Shown here: positions 32,440 to 43,183 of the stretch, one piece after another
Position numbering within the stretch: position 1 is the first letter of the stretch
Layout: every line of letters begins with the position of its first letter
DNA from: Ectobius pallidus
Taxonomy: Eukaryota > Arthropoda > Insecta > Blattodea > Ectobiidae
DNA length: 64,000 bases
NCBI GenBank assembly: GCA_964059195.1
Contig: CAXKWD010000003.1
Coordinates: forward strand, 200,346,174-200,410,173
Direction: 5' to 3'
Notes under the pieces: model-generated
Told to the model about the DNA's origin: nothing
Databases searched by the model: none
The model's input: the letters and a program-made list of their open reading frames with translations, nothing else
Program-made: the position numbers and the translations under genes

Positions 32440-32876
32440 TAGAGGTTGTAGAAGTACTATTCCGGCTCAGTAGCGCCGCTTGCTATCAGCGGCCAGTACG
32501 GTTATCTTCTGTGGCTGTCAGCAGTGAGTCGCCAGAAGTGGTCGGAGTGCAGAGGTTGTAAAAATTATGTAAGTTCTGTGGGCAGTTTGCCGAAGAAATG
32601 GCCGTACAGGTGAGCTATCTTCTTAGGACAATAATTCTCTTGTACGGGCGCACATCATTTCTTCCGAGCTGCTGCTGCCTTGTATCCACTTCTGCATTAA
32701 GGTATCTAGTGGCAGGTAGATTCTGCCGCTTCCACTATCCAATTCATTGGACAAGAACTTCACGAAGAACTTGTCAGGCGATATTTGAACCAAAGATGCG
32801 CTATTACACTACATCCAATAGCTTTGACCAGAACCAGTTTTCTCTGTATAGGGAAAGCTTGAATTTCGAAGATTAA
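32440..32876 (+). CDS. Candidate 5' exon or small gene with a mitochondrial-like leader
   Basis: The segment is less AT-rich than its surroundings. ATG at 32598 lies in a good context (GAAGAAATGG) and opens a frame of 92 codons: a hydrophobic, Arg-containing, acid-poor N-terminus (MAVQVSYLLRTIILLYGRTS) that resembles a mitochondrial targeting sequence, then CQAIFEPKMRYYTTSNSFDQ and NQFSLYRESLNFED before TAA. A potential donor (CAG|GTGAGC) occurs only 12 nt after the ATG, so the alternative is a 5' exon encoding MAVQ. It is on the opposite strand to the main gene, in its intron. The function is unknown; it may be a retrocopy fragment. Confidence 0.3.
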
Positions 32877-32879
32877 ATC

Positions 32880-33890
32880 ATTAAAAAATTCTTTATAATG
32901 GCATTAGTTTATTAGTTTTATATAAATGTTTTGTAGCATAATTGCAGAAATATCTAAATGACAAGGAAGTCAGGCCGAATCGTTACTTTCTTTAAATTGA
33001 AGGTTATGTTAACGATGCCACGAGTTTAGGTTCGCTTGCAATGCCAATATTTATATCTTCTTGTATGTCGCTTTCGAAACGTGGCTTAAATAGTATAAAT
33101 GCTCTGCCATGAAAGTACTGTTTGAATGTTTATGATTTATAATGCGGACATACATTGGGTCTTCTCAATACTAAGTAAAAAATGCAGGCTATATACAGAA
33201 GGCTTGATTTCCGATGGTGAATCGTAAAACAGTATAAATAATGGAATAAATTTATTAGTTTATAAATGTTTTTGTAGCAGTGACCCCGCATTTGAGAAAT
33301 ATCTAAATGACAAAATCAGGCTGAATCATTGTTTACATTGGTTAGGCCTATGTGAGACTAGTTTAGGTTAGCTTGCAGGGCTTTTTAAAATATATCCTTA
33401 TATTAATTACTACTCTAGCATGTAGTACCGGTACATCATTTTTGAAATGTGGATTAAATATTGAATAATCATATATAGGCCTACTTGAAGAAAATGTGGT
33501 ATCAAACTATTTTGGTGCCGTTTATTTCTCAAAACAGTCGATGTTTAGCCGCCATTTTGGGCCTCTATGCTATGAATGCCGGGAAATCTTTGATCCAATG
33601 TAACGACATGCAAAAAGTCTTCAAATCCTCGTCCAATACGGTTTCCTTGAAGCAACGGGCGGCCATTTTCTTTTTCTAGACGATTTGATCAAATAACTTG
33701 GATAGTGGAATACCGGCCTAAGCTTGAGAATAAGGTGACCGCCGTCATAACCGGGCCGTACCGAGTGGGACAAGTCTACAATGTCCCAATATTACGAACA
33801 TGATTACATGTCGTTTGAATTCCGCAGATAAACGACTGTTGTTGTGATGTTTTATGAAAGATGTGGAAGGGTAAAAAAGCTTCTGCATTA
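32880..33890. other. No recognisable gene
   Basis: Contains repeated words such as GTTTATTAGTTTTATA at about 32907 and GTTTATAAATGTTTTTGTAG at about 33260, suggesting an old duplication, but nothing I can name. Confidence 0.4.
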
Positions 33891-33892
33891 AG

Positions 33893-34760
33893 AATTCTAG
33901 GTCCGTGACAGGTTATGTTAGGTTAGGAACAGTCATGTTAGTTTAGCAGCAGTATTCTGCATAGCGCAGGGTTCGTGCCATGCAACGATGTTTTACGAAA
34001 GACCTGGAACGGTAATAAGTAGAGACCGGATTTTAAAGGGAATTCCTTTTTTTATATTTCATCGCAAAACGTGATAAAATTGAACAGGACATTACTGAGA
34101 AAGTTTCAACTGCAAATGACCTGATTTTAACGTCCCTTTTTTTTCCTTTTTTAGGCTCATTTTCCTTTTTTTAAGGAACTTTCCCTTTCCAGTACCTTTT
34201 TTGCTAATTTATTTTGAAAAATTCGTAAATTACCCATTAAACATTGTTTTCACTGATTCACCATTAAAAAAATAATTCCTCCCAGCAGAATAGAGCGTTA
34301 CAGGGAAATCACAGGCTTGCCATTGCCTAAGTTCCCCATTATAACAGGGTGGGGAACATGGATTTCGTGTGCTATTTTCCTCTGTGAGAATTTCAACGAG
34401 ATCAAAAAATTTATTCAGTCATTAGATGTTACAGAATCAGCAGCTGTAGAGCAAGAAAGACTTTACATAAAACAAACTTGTATCTCTCTGTTGAATTTTT
34501 ATACTCTCTGACTTTTATATCCCTTTTTTTCCACCTTTTTTGGCAATAATTTTCCTTTTTCCCCATCTTTTCTTGGTAATAATTTTCCCTTTTTTCGTCC
34601 TTTTTTGGGTGAAAATTTTCCCTTTAAAATCCGGTCTCTAGTAATAAGACTTCTAGAAGTAGTGACAGCCAAATTCTAGGTCAGTGACAGGTTATGTTAG
34701 GTTAGGAACAATTGTATTAGCTTAGGAGCAATATACTGAATAGCGCGGAGTTTATTATGC
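33893..34760. repeat. Duplicated segment with GGTTAGGTTAGG motifs, separated by a hAT element
   Basis: AATTCTAGGTCCGTGACAGG then TTATGTTAGGTTAGG...GCATAGCGCAGGGTT at 33893-33970 recurs at 34672-34750 with few differences. The hAT MITE at 34020-34640 lies between them, inside the older repeat unit. Confidence 0.6.
34020..34640. mobile_element. hAT MITE (621 bp) with TSD GTAATAAG
   Basis: TAGAGACCGGATTTTAAAGG at the left is inverted at the right, ending CCGGTCTCTA. Flanking 8-mers GTAATAAG are identical (34012-34019, 34641-34648). The interior is rich in CCTTTTTT runs. The copy at 40210-40856 is closely related. Confidence 0.9.
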
Positions 34761-34875
34761 CTCACATTGAATCTTTTCTGCGACGGGAATTTTACCCTTA
34801 CGCCGATCGTTTCTGTTTTGTTCCCGCTGGCTACGCTATTCTGAAGGAGTTCCGATTCTGCTTTAGTGGCAGTTA

Positions 34876-34918
34876 GGTTAGGTTAGCTTAGGTTAGATTG
34901 GTTAGGTTATGAACAGTG
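34876..34918 (+). repeat. Degenerate TTAGG telomere-like tract
   Basis: GTTAGGTTAGGTTAGCTTAG then GTTAGATTGGTTAGGTTATG. TTAGG is the canonical insect telomere unit; this run is short and interstitial. Confidence 0.55.
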
Positions 34919-35008
34919 ATTTTAGTTTAGTAAAGCACACTGAATTCTCGCTTTTGGAAAATGATTTATAACAATGGTAGCACTCAGTTATTAGTTTCGT
35001 GCCCATCA

Positions 35009-36586
35009 TCTATATATATAAAAATGAATGTATGAGTGTGTGTCCTTTATGCATTACTACACCATTCATCCGATCGCCATGAAACTTTGGGAAATTGTTG
35101 GGTACATTCCCGGGAAGGTTTCTGTCACACTACATTTTTAATTTTAGCCTTCGTTCGCGAGTTATGAGTGAAAAACGGCAAGAAAACGTGCATTTTTTAC
35201 GCTTTCGAAGCATCAGTTATTCATTTCAGTTGTCAAATCATTTGCAGAAGGCTTTGTCTATTTTTGTCATACTTTGGAAACAATAGCATCGCGATCGCTT
35301 TGGAAGGCAATGGATATCTCATGTTATTATAAACGCCAGAGAAGTTAATGATAAGGTGATGATAAGGTAATATTAAATATTTATTTAACGTGGAATATGC
35401 TTCTTATGAAAGATGGTTTACAGAAAATTCCGGGGAAGTTGCTTAGTTCGGGGTCCTGGCTACAACATTTCTATATGTAATCATAATTAAAATCTCTTAT
35501 GTAGGGTCGTTAAATCTGCCTGAAATGTAACGGAATTATAAGTCTGGACAAATGAATACAGAAACCACGGCCTCAGTAGGCTTATTCCATTCTTCATCTA
35601 TATAAGTAAAAACGAATATACGTCTGTCTGTCAAATACATTTACACATTTTTTTCATCGTGAGTTTAATCGATTTCAATTCTCATAATCTTCTGAGATTG
35701 CAGCAACGCTCGACGGGTATTCTATATAGATCTTCTATATAGCCTACATAAAAATGAATGTATGTGTATCTGTCCTTTATGCATTACTATGCCATTCATC
35801 CCATCACCATGAAACTTTGGGAAGTTGTTGAATACATTCCCGCAAAGGCATGCTACATTTTTAATTTTAGCTTTCGTTCGCGAGTTATGAGTGAAAACGG
35901 GATTGAGACGTACATTTCTTGCGCTTTCGAAACATCAGTTTTCAGTTGTCAAATCAATTGCAGATGACTTTGCCTACTTTCGTCATACCTTGGAAATAAA
36001 AGCATCGCGATCGTTCGAATTTTGTAAGCCCACCATGGCCGAATCATTTGTTTATAATGTCAAGGCACGCAGACAGATGAAATTTTCACCCTAGACGGAA
36101 GAAGAATAGTGAATATAGCCCTAAATGACAAACATTATGCAGGGCTTTTTTAGGCCAGGGAACTCGAATCTGAGGTTATTTTTCCCATGCTGCGCTTTCT
36201 AATCGTGGAATTCACTTCAAAGCCGGATTTACAGTTGTTTCATTAATTAGGCCTATCAATCGTTTAATTTAGACCTATGAATGTTTCGTGTGCAAAGTGT
36301 TAGTAAATATAATAGTTTAATTATTTTGCTCTTAATTTATAATCTTCCTATTAATTATTGTGGGCGAAGCCGCGGGGATCTGCTATAAGCTATAATAAGC
36401 TGTAGCTTATCTAGCGTTTTCTGAGGAAATAGTTTGTGTGTGATAAGTCGTTCTTCCCCATTTCAAATTGTAAATACCTATATAAAGACCTTAAATACCT
36501 CGAGTTAGAAAATCGAAAGTCCTTCATAAGTTATTTTCGCATTTACAAAATACAAAACCCGAGCGACGCCGGGCCTTTTAAGCTAG
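35009..36586 (+). mobile_element. Cluster of type-2 Helitrons fused to a type-1 Helitron 3' end
   Basis: A Helitron-like 5' end, A|TCTATATATATAAAAATG, starts at 35009 and continues with ACCATTCATCCGATCGCCAT. A second head appears at about 35597 (TCTATATAAGTAAAAACG) and a third related one at about 35735, followed by a body similar to 46150-46586. The type-2 hairpin (GGGCGAAGCCGCGGGGATC) at about 36363 lacks a clean CTAG and is followed at 36411 by the last about 175 bp of a type-1 element, ending in hairpin and AAGCTAG|T at 36586. Confidence 0.6.
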
Positions 36587-37128
36587 TATATTATAATTTC
36601 CACTTCTTGCAAATCCATGATACAAAATTATTGTACAACTCGAATACTCCCGCTGAAACCTCAACGGCTCATCAGGTTCAGCGGGGGAGACAAATTCATT
36701 GGACTTTTCCACCGGTGGATTTATGCTATGGTTTGTTTACGGCGTTCATCGACGGCGATCACCGCTGGCGAATGGGGGCGTCATCACTTTCGGTGAATTA
36801 AATGTTTCATGTTTCAGTAAAATAATAGTCACATCAAACCGGTGATAATATGTAGAAAATATTTTAAATAATAAATGAACTGGTAATTTTACTGTACGTT
36901 TCATAAATTGTAATTACAGATAACAGTATTTTCTAACAATTCATCTACCATTTTCCACATATTTTCTTTTGTGTAGCGATCTTTATGGTCCTTTAAGGTC
37001 ATGTCACAAAGGGCATTGTGCTTAGACACGAAATCTATTAATATTTCATCCGTAACGTGGGAAAAATTACAATACTTTGGCCATGATTAAGCACAAAATG
37101 GTTGTCTTTTGTTTTTCTTGACCTATTA

Positions 37129-38419
37129 TAGGGTAAGGTGGTACATTTTCGAACATGGTACAATTCTGAACGGACTAAGATTTTTATCCATTTTTGGGTT
37201 TCAAATGTCAGCCAACCTGTTTTTAATTATATAGCGTCCATACTGATTGTTTTGTTGACCTGTATCCGCAAGAATGATGTTTTGAGTTGTCTCATTCGGT
37301 CATAAAAAATTATTTTCCAATCGAAGGTAAGAACTCCATGCTTGAAAAATGGCACGTTATATAATTGCTTATAATTCCACGTTGTGTTACTGGAATTAAT
37401 TTTTGAGGACCATTTTTTAACTCATACCAACAAATAGCGTATCTTTAATACGTAAGTCATTGGCACAACAATGGTCATTCATGAGCCCAATTTCAACAAT
37501 GAGTAATTTACAAAAACTAGCTCGAGGTACAAATACGAACAAATTTTAGGTACAATTTCGAACAGTACTTTAATCCGCGATCGCTTGCTTAAGTCTTGCA
37601 TGGAAAAGCTGTTTTGCTATCACAGCATTCTGCATGTTTATTATTATTAACTGTGCAAGCCAAATATAAAAGGATGGTATTCATACATCTTTCAACAGTG
37701 GTATTATTTCAACGAAGAGTTATAAACTAAGACTTCCTCTGCAATGTTATTACATCTCAGCATTTTATGCAATACACAATAGCATGCAGCTGTTAAGTAT
37801 TTTTATTATTGCTCTTGATGTTATAACAGACCGTCTGTATGGTCTAGTGGTTCCTGACTACGGACCCGCAAGTCTGGGTGCGATCACCGGTACCTCCTCG
37901 GATTTTTCTGAGGTAGGGTGATCTGGAACGGGGTGCATTCAGCCTCTTGACACCAACCGAAAAGCTAATTCATAAAGAAGTAGCGGCTCTGGTTCAGTAA
38001 GCCATCAATGACTGTCGTAGGAGTCGGCATGCTGACCACATGCCCCAATCCGGTCATCTGCCTATTCAAAACGTGACACATCATTATTACGCTCATATTA
38101 ATGATAAATAATAATAATAATAATAGAAAATAATATTTGGAAGAAAGCACTTTGTTCGTTGAAAATTCCACTGTTCGAAATAGTACCCACTGGTGTTTAG
38201 AATTGTACCTACTGCGGTACATTTTCGAACGATATTCTGGAAATGAAAGATCGATTGCCATGACCAATATTACAGCTGTAAGACTTTGATGTTTTTGTGA
38301 AGGGTCAACTACATTGCCAACTCTGTGAATACAATACAGTTGAACTTGTCTTATGTTTATTGTGTTCATAAAATAAGAATATTTTTGTTAAGTGTTGGAA
38401 AATGTACCACCTTACCCTA
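37129..38419. mobile_element. TIR element TAGGGTAAGGTGGTACATTT, nested
   Basis: The left end TAGGGTAAGGTGGTACATTT matches the inverted right end over about 24 bp. The word GTACATTTTCGAAC recurs in variant form inside (about 37550 and 38216). The flanking 8-mers ACCTATTA and GCCTATAT match at 5 positions, so a decayed 8-bp target duplication is possible. Confidence 0.6.
37835..38050 (+). repeat. tRNA-derived SINE nested in TIR element
   Basis: GTATGGTCTAGTGGTTCCTG resembles a tRNA A-box region, and GTGCGATCACCGG is a damaged B box. The body (AGGGTGATCTGGAACGGGGT, then a GCATTCAGCCTCTTGA-type stretch, GTAGCGGCTCTGGTTC, GCATGCTGACCACATGC) follows. It is the third level of nesting here. Confidence 0.55.
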
Positions 38420-38787
38420 GCCTATATTACATGATGACCTGCGGCGATCATCGCCCTGAATTTGCCTCGAAAGCAACTACTCGGTGCCCACCCCTACCCT
38501 TGGAGTGCCCAATAGTGAAGTTGATTACCTCCGGTCAAACCAAACTTTGGTAACCATTTGTTTGACGGGTGTACCTAGGAAAGCAACTACTGTCGATCAC
38601 CGTCGACCCCGGCGTTCTTCGTTGTAGACAAACCGGCTGCATTGATTTTCATTGAGAGCAACAGGCAGCGATGATCGCTAGCGATAAACTCCGTAGACAA
38701 ACCATAGCTTTACCGATGATTTAAAAACGGGCCCAAGCTGATGTGTGTCATGTCCGAACGCTGTAACAGCTGAACTACAGGACTCAC

Positions 38788-39110
38788 CTGCATGGGCTGC
38801 TCCTCTGTAGGCAGAACAGGCTCTGTTTCTTGCTCCCCCTGCAGGTCAGACTCCACCTGTAGGCCTGGCTTATGCTCCCCCTGCTGGTCGAATCTCACCT
38901 GGCGCTTGGGATCACTGTCGTCGAGATCATCGTTCTCGCTGAAGGAGTCGCCCGTCTTCCACAGTTTGCCGCCCTTGAGTATCCCAGTGGGAGGCGGTGA
39001 CCGAGTGCGACGTGGAGGCGGGAGGTGATCCGCTTCTCGCACGATCCGCCTTTCCGTCACTGTTGTCATGGTGATGGTTTCCACGATGTAGCGCTGCTGA
39101 GCCACCGGCC
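38788..39110 (-). CDS. Internal coding exon of the same gene
   Basis: This 323-nt exon lies between an acceptor (TTGACATTTGTAG) and a donor (CAG|GTGAGT). It starts with the last two bases of a codon and ends on a codon boundary, so it fits the exon at 44736-44858 and the terminal exon exactly. It encodes VAQQRYIVETITMTTVTERR, then a Pro/Arg stretch (PPPRRTRSPPP), the motif GILKGGKLWK, an acidic Ser/Asp segment (SENDDLDDSDP), KRQVRFD, and a Glu/Gln-rich tail with repeats of the form VESDLQGEQETEP. GILKGGKLWK and KRQVRFD look like short conserved motifs in a disordered protein. The intron that follows is about 19.2 kb and contains a P element, Helitrons and LINEs. A TIR element ends only about 80 bp downstream of the donor. 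Confidence 0.88.
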
Positions 39111-39668
39111 CTACAAATGTCAACACAGCCTTTAGTTCCCTGTGAGATGACTTAACATTAAAATTGTTTGTTTTAAGCAATAATCCATTTGGAAAACCAT
39201 TATGCATTATTATCATATTTATTATAGTTGTTATTGTATTTATCATTGTATTGGAGCACTTTTGATAGATAAGACCCTAGTGGATTGGAAATCACCGATA
39301 AATTCCCGAGCGATGATTTATAGGAGAGTTCCAAGTCACGAGTTACATTTATAATGACTAGGGCAAGGCCTTTGATGATTTTGCATAATTTTTAGATGAA
39401 AGTTGAAAGATAGCTCGAATATATAAGTTATATAAATGTGCAACACGAAATAATTGATTAAATAAGGGCAATTTGTTTTTGCATTTTTTTCCCTTTATTT
39501 TCCATTTTTCATCATTTTCAAGAGGTATGCCACTTTTTGGAAAATTTTAGGTAATTTTCGGCATTTTTAGGTGACGGATGTTTATTAATTCATGAACCAC
39601 AGATTGTTTTTATTCTCATGTAATGTCCAACAGAAACAATAATCTGAGTTCGTGAATGTATATACATC

Positions 39669-41084
39669 CATTGGCGTACGGTGGGGGAGGGTTGAGGGGG
39701 TTGAAACCCCTCCCGAAATATCTTCAATTTTTGAAGGATTATAACATAATGTTACGAAATAAATAAAAAAAACGAATGGTTTGATTATTACGTATATTTT
39801 CTTACATAACACAGCAATATTAAAATAACTCTTGTAAATGTTAATTTCTAATTAATGACTGAATGAATTAATGTTGCAGCACGTGTCATTCTGTTTCTGG
39901 CTATTCCGCAGTTGTTTTTGATGTGTTAATTTATAAGTGCCCTTGTGAAAATGACTCCGCTTATATACATGTCAGACGATCAGCAATATACCACAGTATT
40001 TCGAGGTTGGTCCGGTTGGTCGCAAACCTGTCAGACCTCAACTCTCGAAAATAGAGGTATAGCTACTTTTCATTTTAAATTTAGTGAATTCTGGTGAAAG
40101 GTGTAAGAAACCATGTGATCGTATCATAGAGTAAATTGGAGAATAAATGTGTAGGAACTGAATCCAGAGGACTTAAATTCGTATAACATTATGCATATTG
40201 TGTGATGATTAGAGACCGGATTTTAAAGGGAATTCCTTTTTTTTTTATATTTCATCACAAAACGTGATAAAATTGAACAGGACATTACTGAGTGAGTTTC
40301 AACTGCAAATGACCTGGTTTTAACGTCCTTTTTTTCCTTTTTTAGGCTCATCTCCCTTTTTTTTAGGAACTTTCCCTTTCCAGTACCTTTTTTGCTCATT
40401 TATTTTTAAAAAATCGTAAATTACCCAGTATTTGGTAATATGAAAACATTAAACATTGTTTTCACTGATTCACCACTGAAAAAATAATTCCTCCCAGCAG
40501 AATAGAGCGTTTCAGGGAAATCACAGGCTTACCATTGCCTAAGTTTCCATTTATAACAAGGTGGGGAACATGGATTTCGTGCGCTATTTTCCTCTGTGAG
40601 AATTTCAACAAGATCAAAAAATTTCTTTAGTCATTAGACGTTACAGAATCAGCAGCTGTAGAGCAAGCAAAGGCTTTACATAAAACAAACATGTATCTCT
40701 CTGTTGAAATTGTACACTCTCTTACTTTTATATCCCTTTTTCCCACCTTTTTTTTTGGCAATAATTTTCCCTTTTTTCCCACCTTTTTTTGGCAATAATT
40801 TTCCCTTTTTTCGTCCTTTTTTGAGTGAAAAATTTCCCTTTAAAATCCGGTCTCTAGTGATGATTCCACTTTCATTCTAAATATGTGGGTAAGTTTGGCA
40901 ATGTTCCGTCAAGTCAAAAGCTAAAGTACTCCTTAAATAGTTTTTATAAAAAAAAAGTACTGACCACAATAAAACTGTTTAGTTACTAAAAATAGTGTGT
41001 TACGTTACAATGTGTGCAAGCACATGGAGCAGAGACATCATTATATTCAACCCCCTCCGAACAGAATTTCACCGTACGCCCATG
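39669..41084. mobile_element. DNA element with CATTGGCGTACGGTG ends and TSD TATACATC
   Basis: The left end CATTGGCGTACGGTG matches the inverse of the right end (CATGGGCGTACGGTG) with one substitution. The 8-mers TATACATC at 39661-39668 and 41085-41092 are identical. A GA-rich/CCCCTCC block follows inside each end. The interior is non-coding apart from the nested hAT MITE at 40210-40856. The empty site is readable in the copy at 48400. Confidence 0.8.
40210..40856. mobile_element. hAT MITE (647 bp) with TSD GTGATGAT
   Basis: It has the same termini as the copy at 34020 (TAGAGACCGGATTTTAAAGG and inverse). Identical 8-mers GTGATGAT flank it at 40202-40209 and 40857-40864. It is nested in the element 39669-41084. 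Confidence 0.9.
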
Positions 41085-41784
41085 TATACATCCATCTTGA
41101 ATGTTACTGTACAATAACAGTGGAAGCCCGGGCACAAAATCACTAACTGGTGTGCCTCACAGTACTGCATATGACATAACTTGTCTGTCAGTGAGGTAGA
41201 CCATTAAGGGCAATCAGTTCTATCTGGCGCTGTTCCATCTTAGCTCAGTCGGTAGACCATTGGCAAGGATAGCCAAAGGTTCTGGGTTGAAATCCCATTG
41301 TCAGAGGAATTTTTCTCCTTTAATATCCTCATTTTTTTTATCATATTTCAGTGGAGGTAGAGAGCTTTTCCATATACAGATCAGTCAACAGACAATCGTT
41401 TTTATTTGAGAATCTCCTTCACAGTGTTCATAGTTCATTTTAATTAGGCCTAACGTTTATTGTAAACACTATAGCAGTTTGTCTTGTAGCAACAAAAACC
41501 TTTTTCTCTCTTTTTAAATGTCATATATTTGCTAGGGGCAATTTGATGGGCATGCCTGTTGAGAAAGAATTTCTTTTTCACTAAGGGTGTCCAAGTAGTA
41601 TAAATTTACTTACCTCTTTAGTACCGGTAACAAAATAAGTGTATTTCATATTGTAAATTCATATACGAGTATAACGCACTGTCATCCATGAAATTCTTTT
41701 TAGCAATTCTTTACTTTAAAAAACTAATTTTAAATAATAATGGTAAATTTATTGATAATTTTTTTTTATTCTGTGTAATTTTTT

Positions 41785-42350
41785 CACCATTTTAGGTAGA
41801 TTTTCGAAGAAAAATCTACCTATTGCAATGGATACCACTTTATGATTTTCGAAAAATTCTTTCATATCTTTACGTTTCATGCTCCCCTAAGTACGAAACC
41901 ACCGCCCGTTCAAAAAAAAAAATTGTGATATTTATATATATATATATATCTTTACACGATAGCGGCCGTAATTTTGAAGATATTTGAACCAAATTTTATT
42001 ATGTTATTTCTAGGCCCAATAGTTCGGACAAGTTCGTTAATGAGCAAAATTGGCCCAAGGGGGTGGTCGGGGGAGGGGGTTGAAATTTTTAAAAATGTAT
42101 ATCTCGGCCCCTATGAAGTATAGAGGGAAACTTTGTTTGAATAAATTAGAGTACTCCCTATGGAGTTCACAGTGACACCAACGATTCGGGGGTTCGAGTG
42201 AGGGTGGGGGTGGGGGTGGGGGATGAAAATTCGAAACTTTGAAACCACGTCTTGTGGGGTATCGTTGAAAAGCTCTTGATGAGTACTCTACAAATCAATA
42301 AATAGTTTCTTGATAGCTCTCATATGACGCGAGATTTTAATGTTTAAAAA
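41785..42350 (+). repeat. Repeat family G, copy 1
   Basis: Landmarks in order: a hairpin GGTAGATTTTCG...CGAAGAAAAATCTACC, GTACGAAACCACCGCCCGTT, an AT microsatellite, TTTACACGATAGCGGCCGTA, GGGGGTGGTCGGGGGAGGGG, and AAACCACGTCTTGTGGGGTA. The same series occurs inverted at 57240-57905. No coding potential. Confidence 0.65.
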
Positions 42351-42989
42351 TAATAACACTTGAAAGAATTATTATAATATCATAATTTTGTCTTGTTTAG
42401 CGGCTTTGCTAATTTTATTCATTGCTGATCTTGCGCACGGCCTCCCAGAATATTATATCCTATTATTGTTGTCAAAACAATTGATTGTAGGCTCTTCCTC
42501 TTTACTGCAGGTTTGCCATGCCAAGGCTAAAGAAGAAGAGTGCTATGCAGCGACAATAAATTAAACCAAAAGCACTTCAAAATCTACCTCCGCCTGTAGG
42601 TCTGCCTAAAGGGATTTTTTAGATTATAAATTCATTTTTGTTTTGCATTTTTCACTATTATGTAATAATAATACCAATAATAATAATTCTTTATTTAATC
42701 TGGCAGAGTTAAGGCCTTCTCTTAGGCCTATACTCAACCAGAAAAAGGTAAATAGGTAGGCCTAATTAGTAATTATCTGTATTGATACTGAATTATTTGA
42801 ATATTATTTTAGAATGACACGACAGTAATAAAAGGCATTCATGACATATAATCAATGTGGCTGTTTTCTGTGAACAAAACACGATCAGTTAATAAACATC
42901 CATTTATTCAAGTATTGTTTGCTGAGTTTAATATTGCGTAAAACATAATTTTTAACTGACTCACATGTCCCAATATACCGGCATGTTGG

Positions 42990-43170
42990 CATGGTAGCTC
43001 GATGGTAGAGCAGCGGCACGGAGAGCCAGCGATTCTGGTTCAAATCCCGGCTATGGCATTGAAATTTTCAGTCTGACTCAACCTTACCACCTTAACTTAC
43101 ATATGGCCAGTGTAAAAGAATTATCATTCCAGTCTTATGTCATGTTCGGGCATCTTGCTATGCTTAATAT
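42990..43170 (+). repeat. tRNA-like SINE head
   Basis: GTTGGCATGGTAGCTCGATG then GTAGAGC forms a D-arm with A box, and TGGTTCAAATCCCGG is a good T-arm with B box. The acceptor stem pairs imperfectly, and a non-tRNA body follows, so this looks like a SINE rather than a functional tRNA gene. Confidence 0.55.
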
Positions 43171-43183
43171 CCATACTTAGGAT

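Larger units (their letters stand above)
36725..38708. mobile_element. Outer TIR element adjacent to the gene's exon
   Basis: GCTATGGTTTGTTTACGGCG at 36725 is the imperfect inverse of the right end (reading GCTATGGTTTGTCTACGGAG from 38708); the match extends about 45 bp and includes GCGATCA-type sequence. The right edge is 80 bp from the donor of the exon at 38788. It contains the element at 37129-38419. Confidence 0.6.
39588..41340 (+). repeat. tRNA-related repeat, copy 1, split by a DNA element
   Basis: The left part (39588-39668, TTCATGAACCACAGATTG on) and the right part (41085-41340) together match the uninterrupted, inverted copy at 48150-48440. The right part contains a tRNA-like segment at about 41247-41315 (TCTTAGCTCAGTCGGTAGAC and GGTTGAAATCC) followed by a T-rich end. 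Confidence 0.7.

Noticed and set aside
38965..39028. Plus-strand Arg/Ser/Gly-rich frame opposite the exon
   Set aside because: It is the complement of the Pro/Arg-rich coding exon on the minus strand.
41247..41315. Possible tRNA gene
   Set aside because: The A and B boxes are tRNA-like, but the acceptor stem does not pair and the segment is part of a dispersed repeat, so a tRNA-derived repeat is more likely.
42987..43062. Possible tRNA gene
   Set aside because: The D- and T-arms look good but the anticodon arm and acceptor stem are imperfect and a non-tRNA tail follows; called a SINE head.
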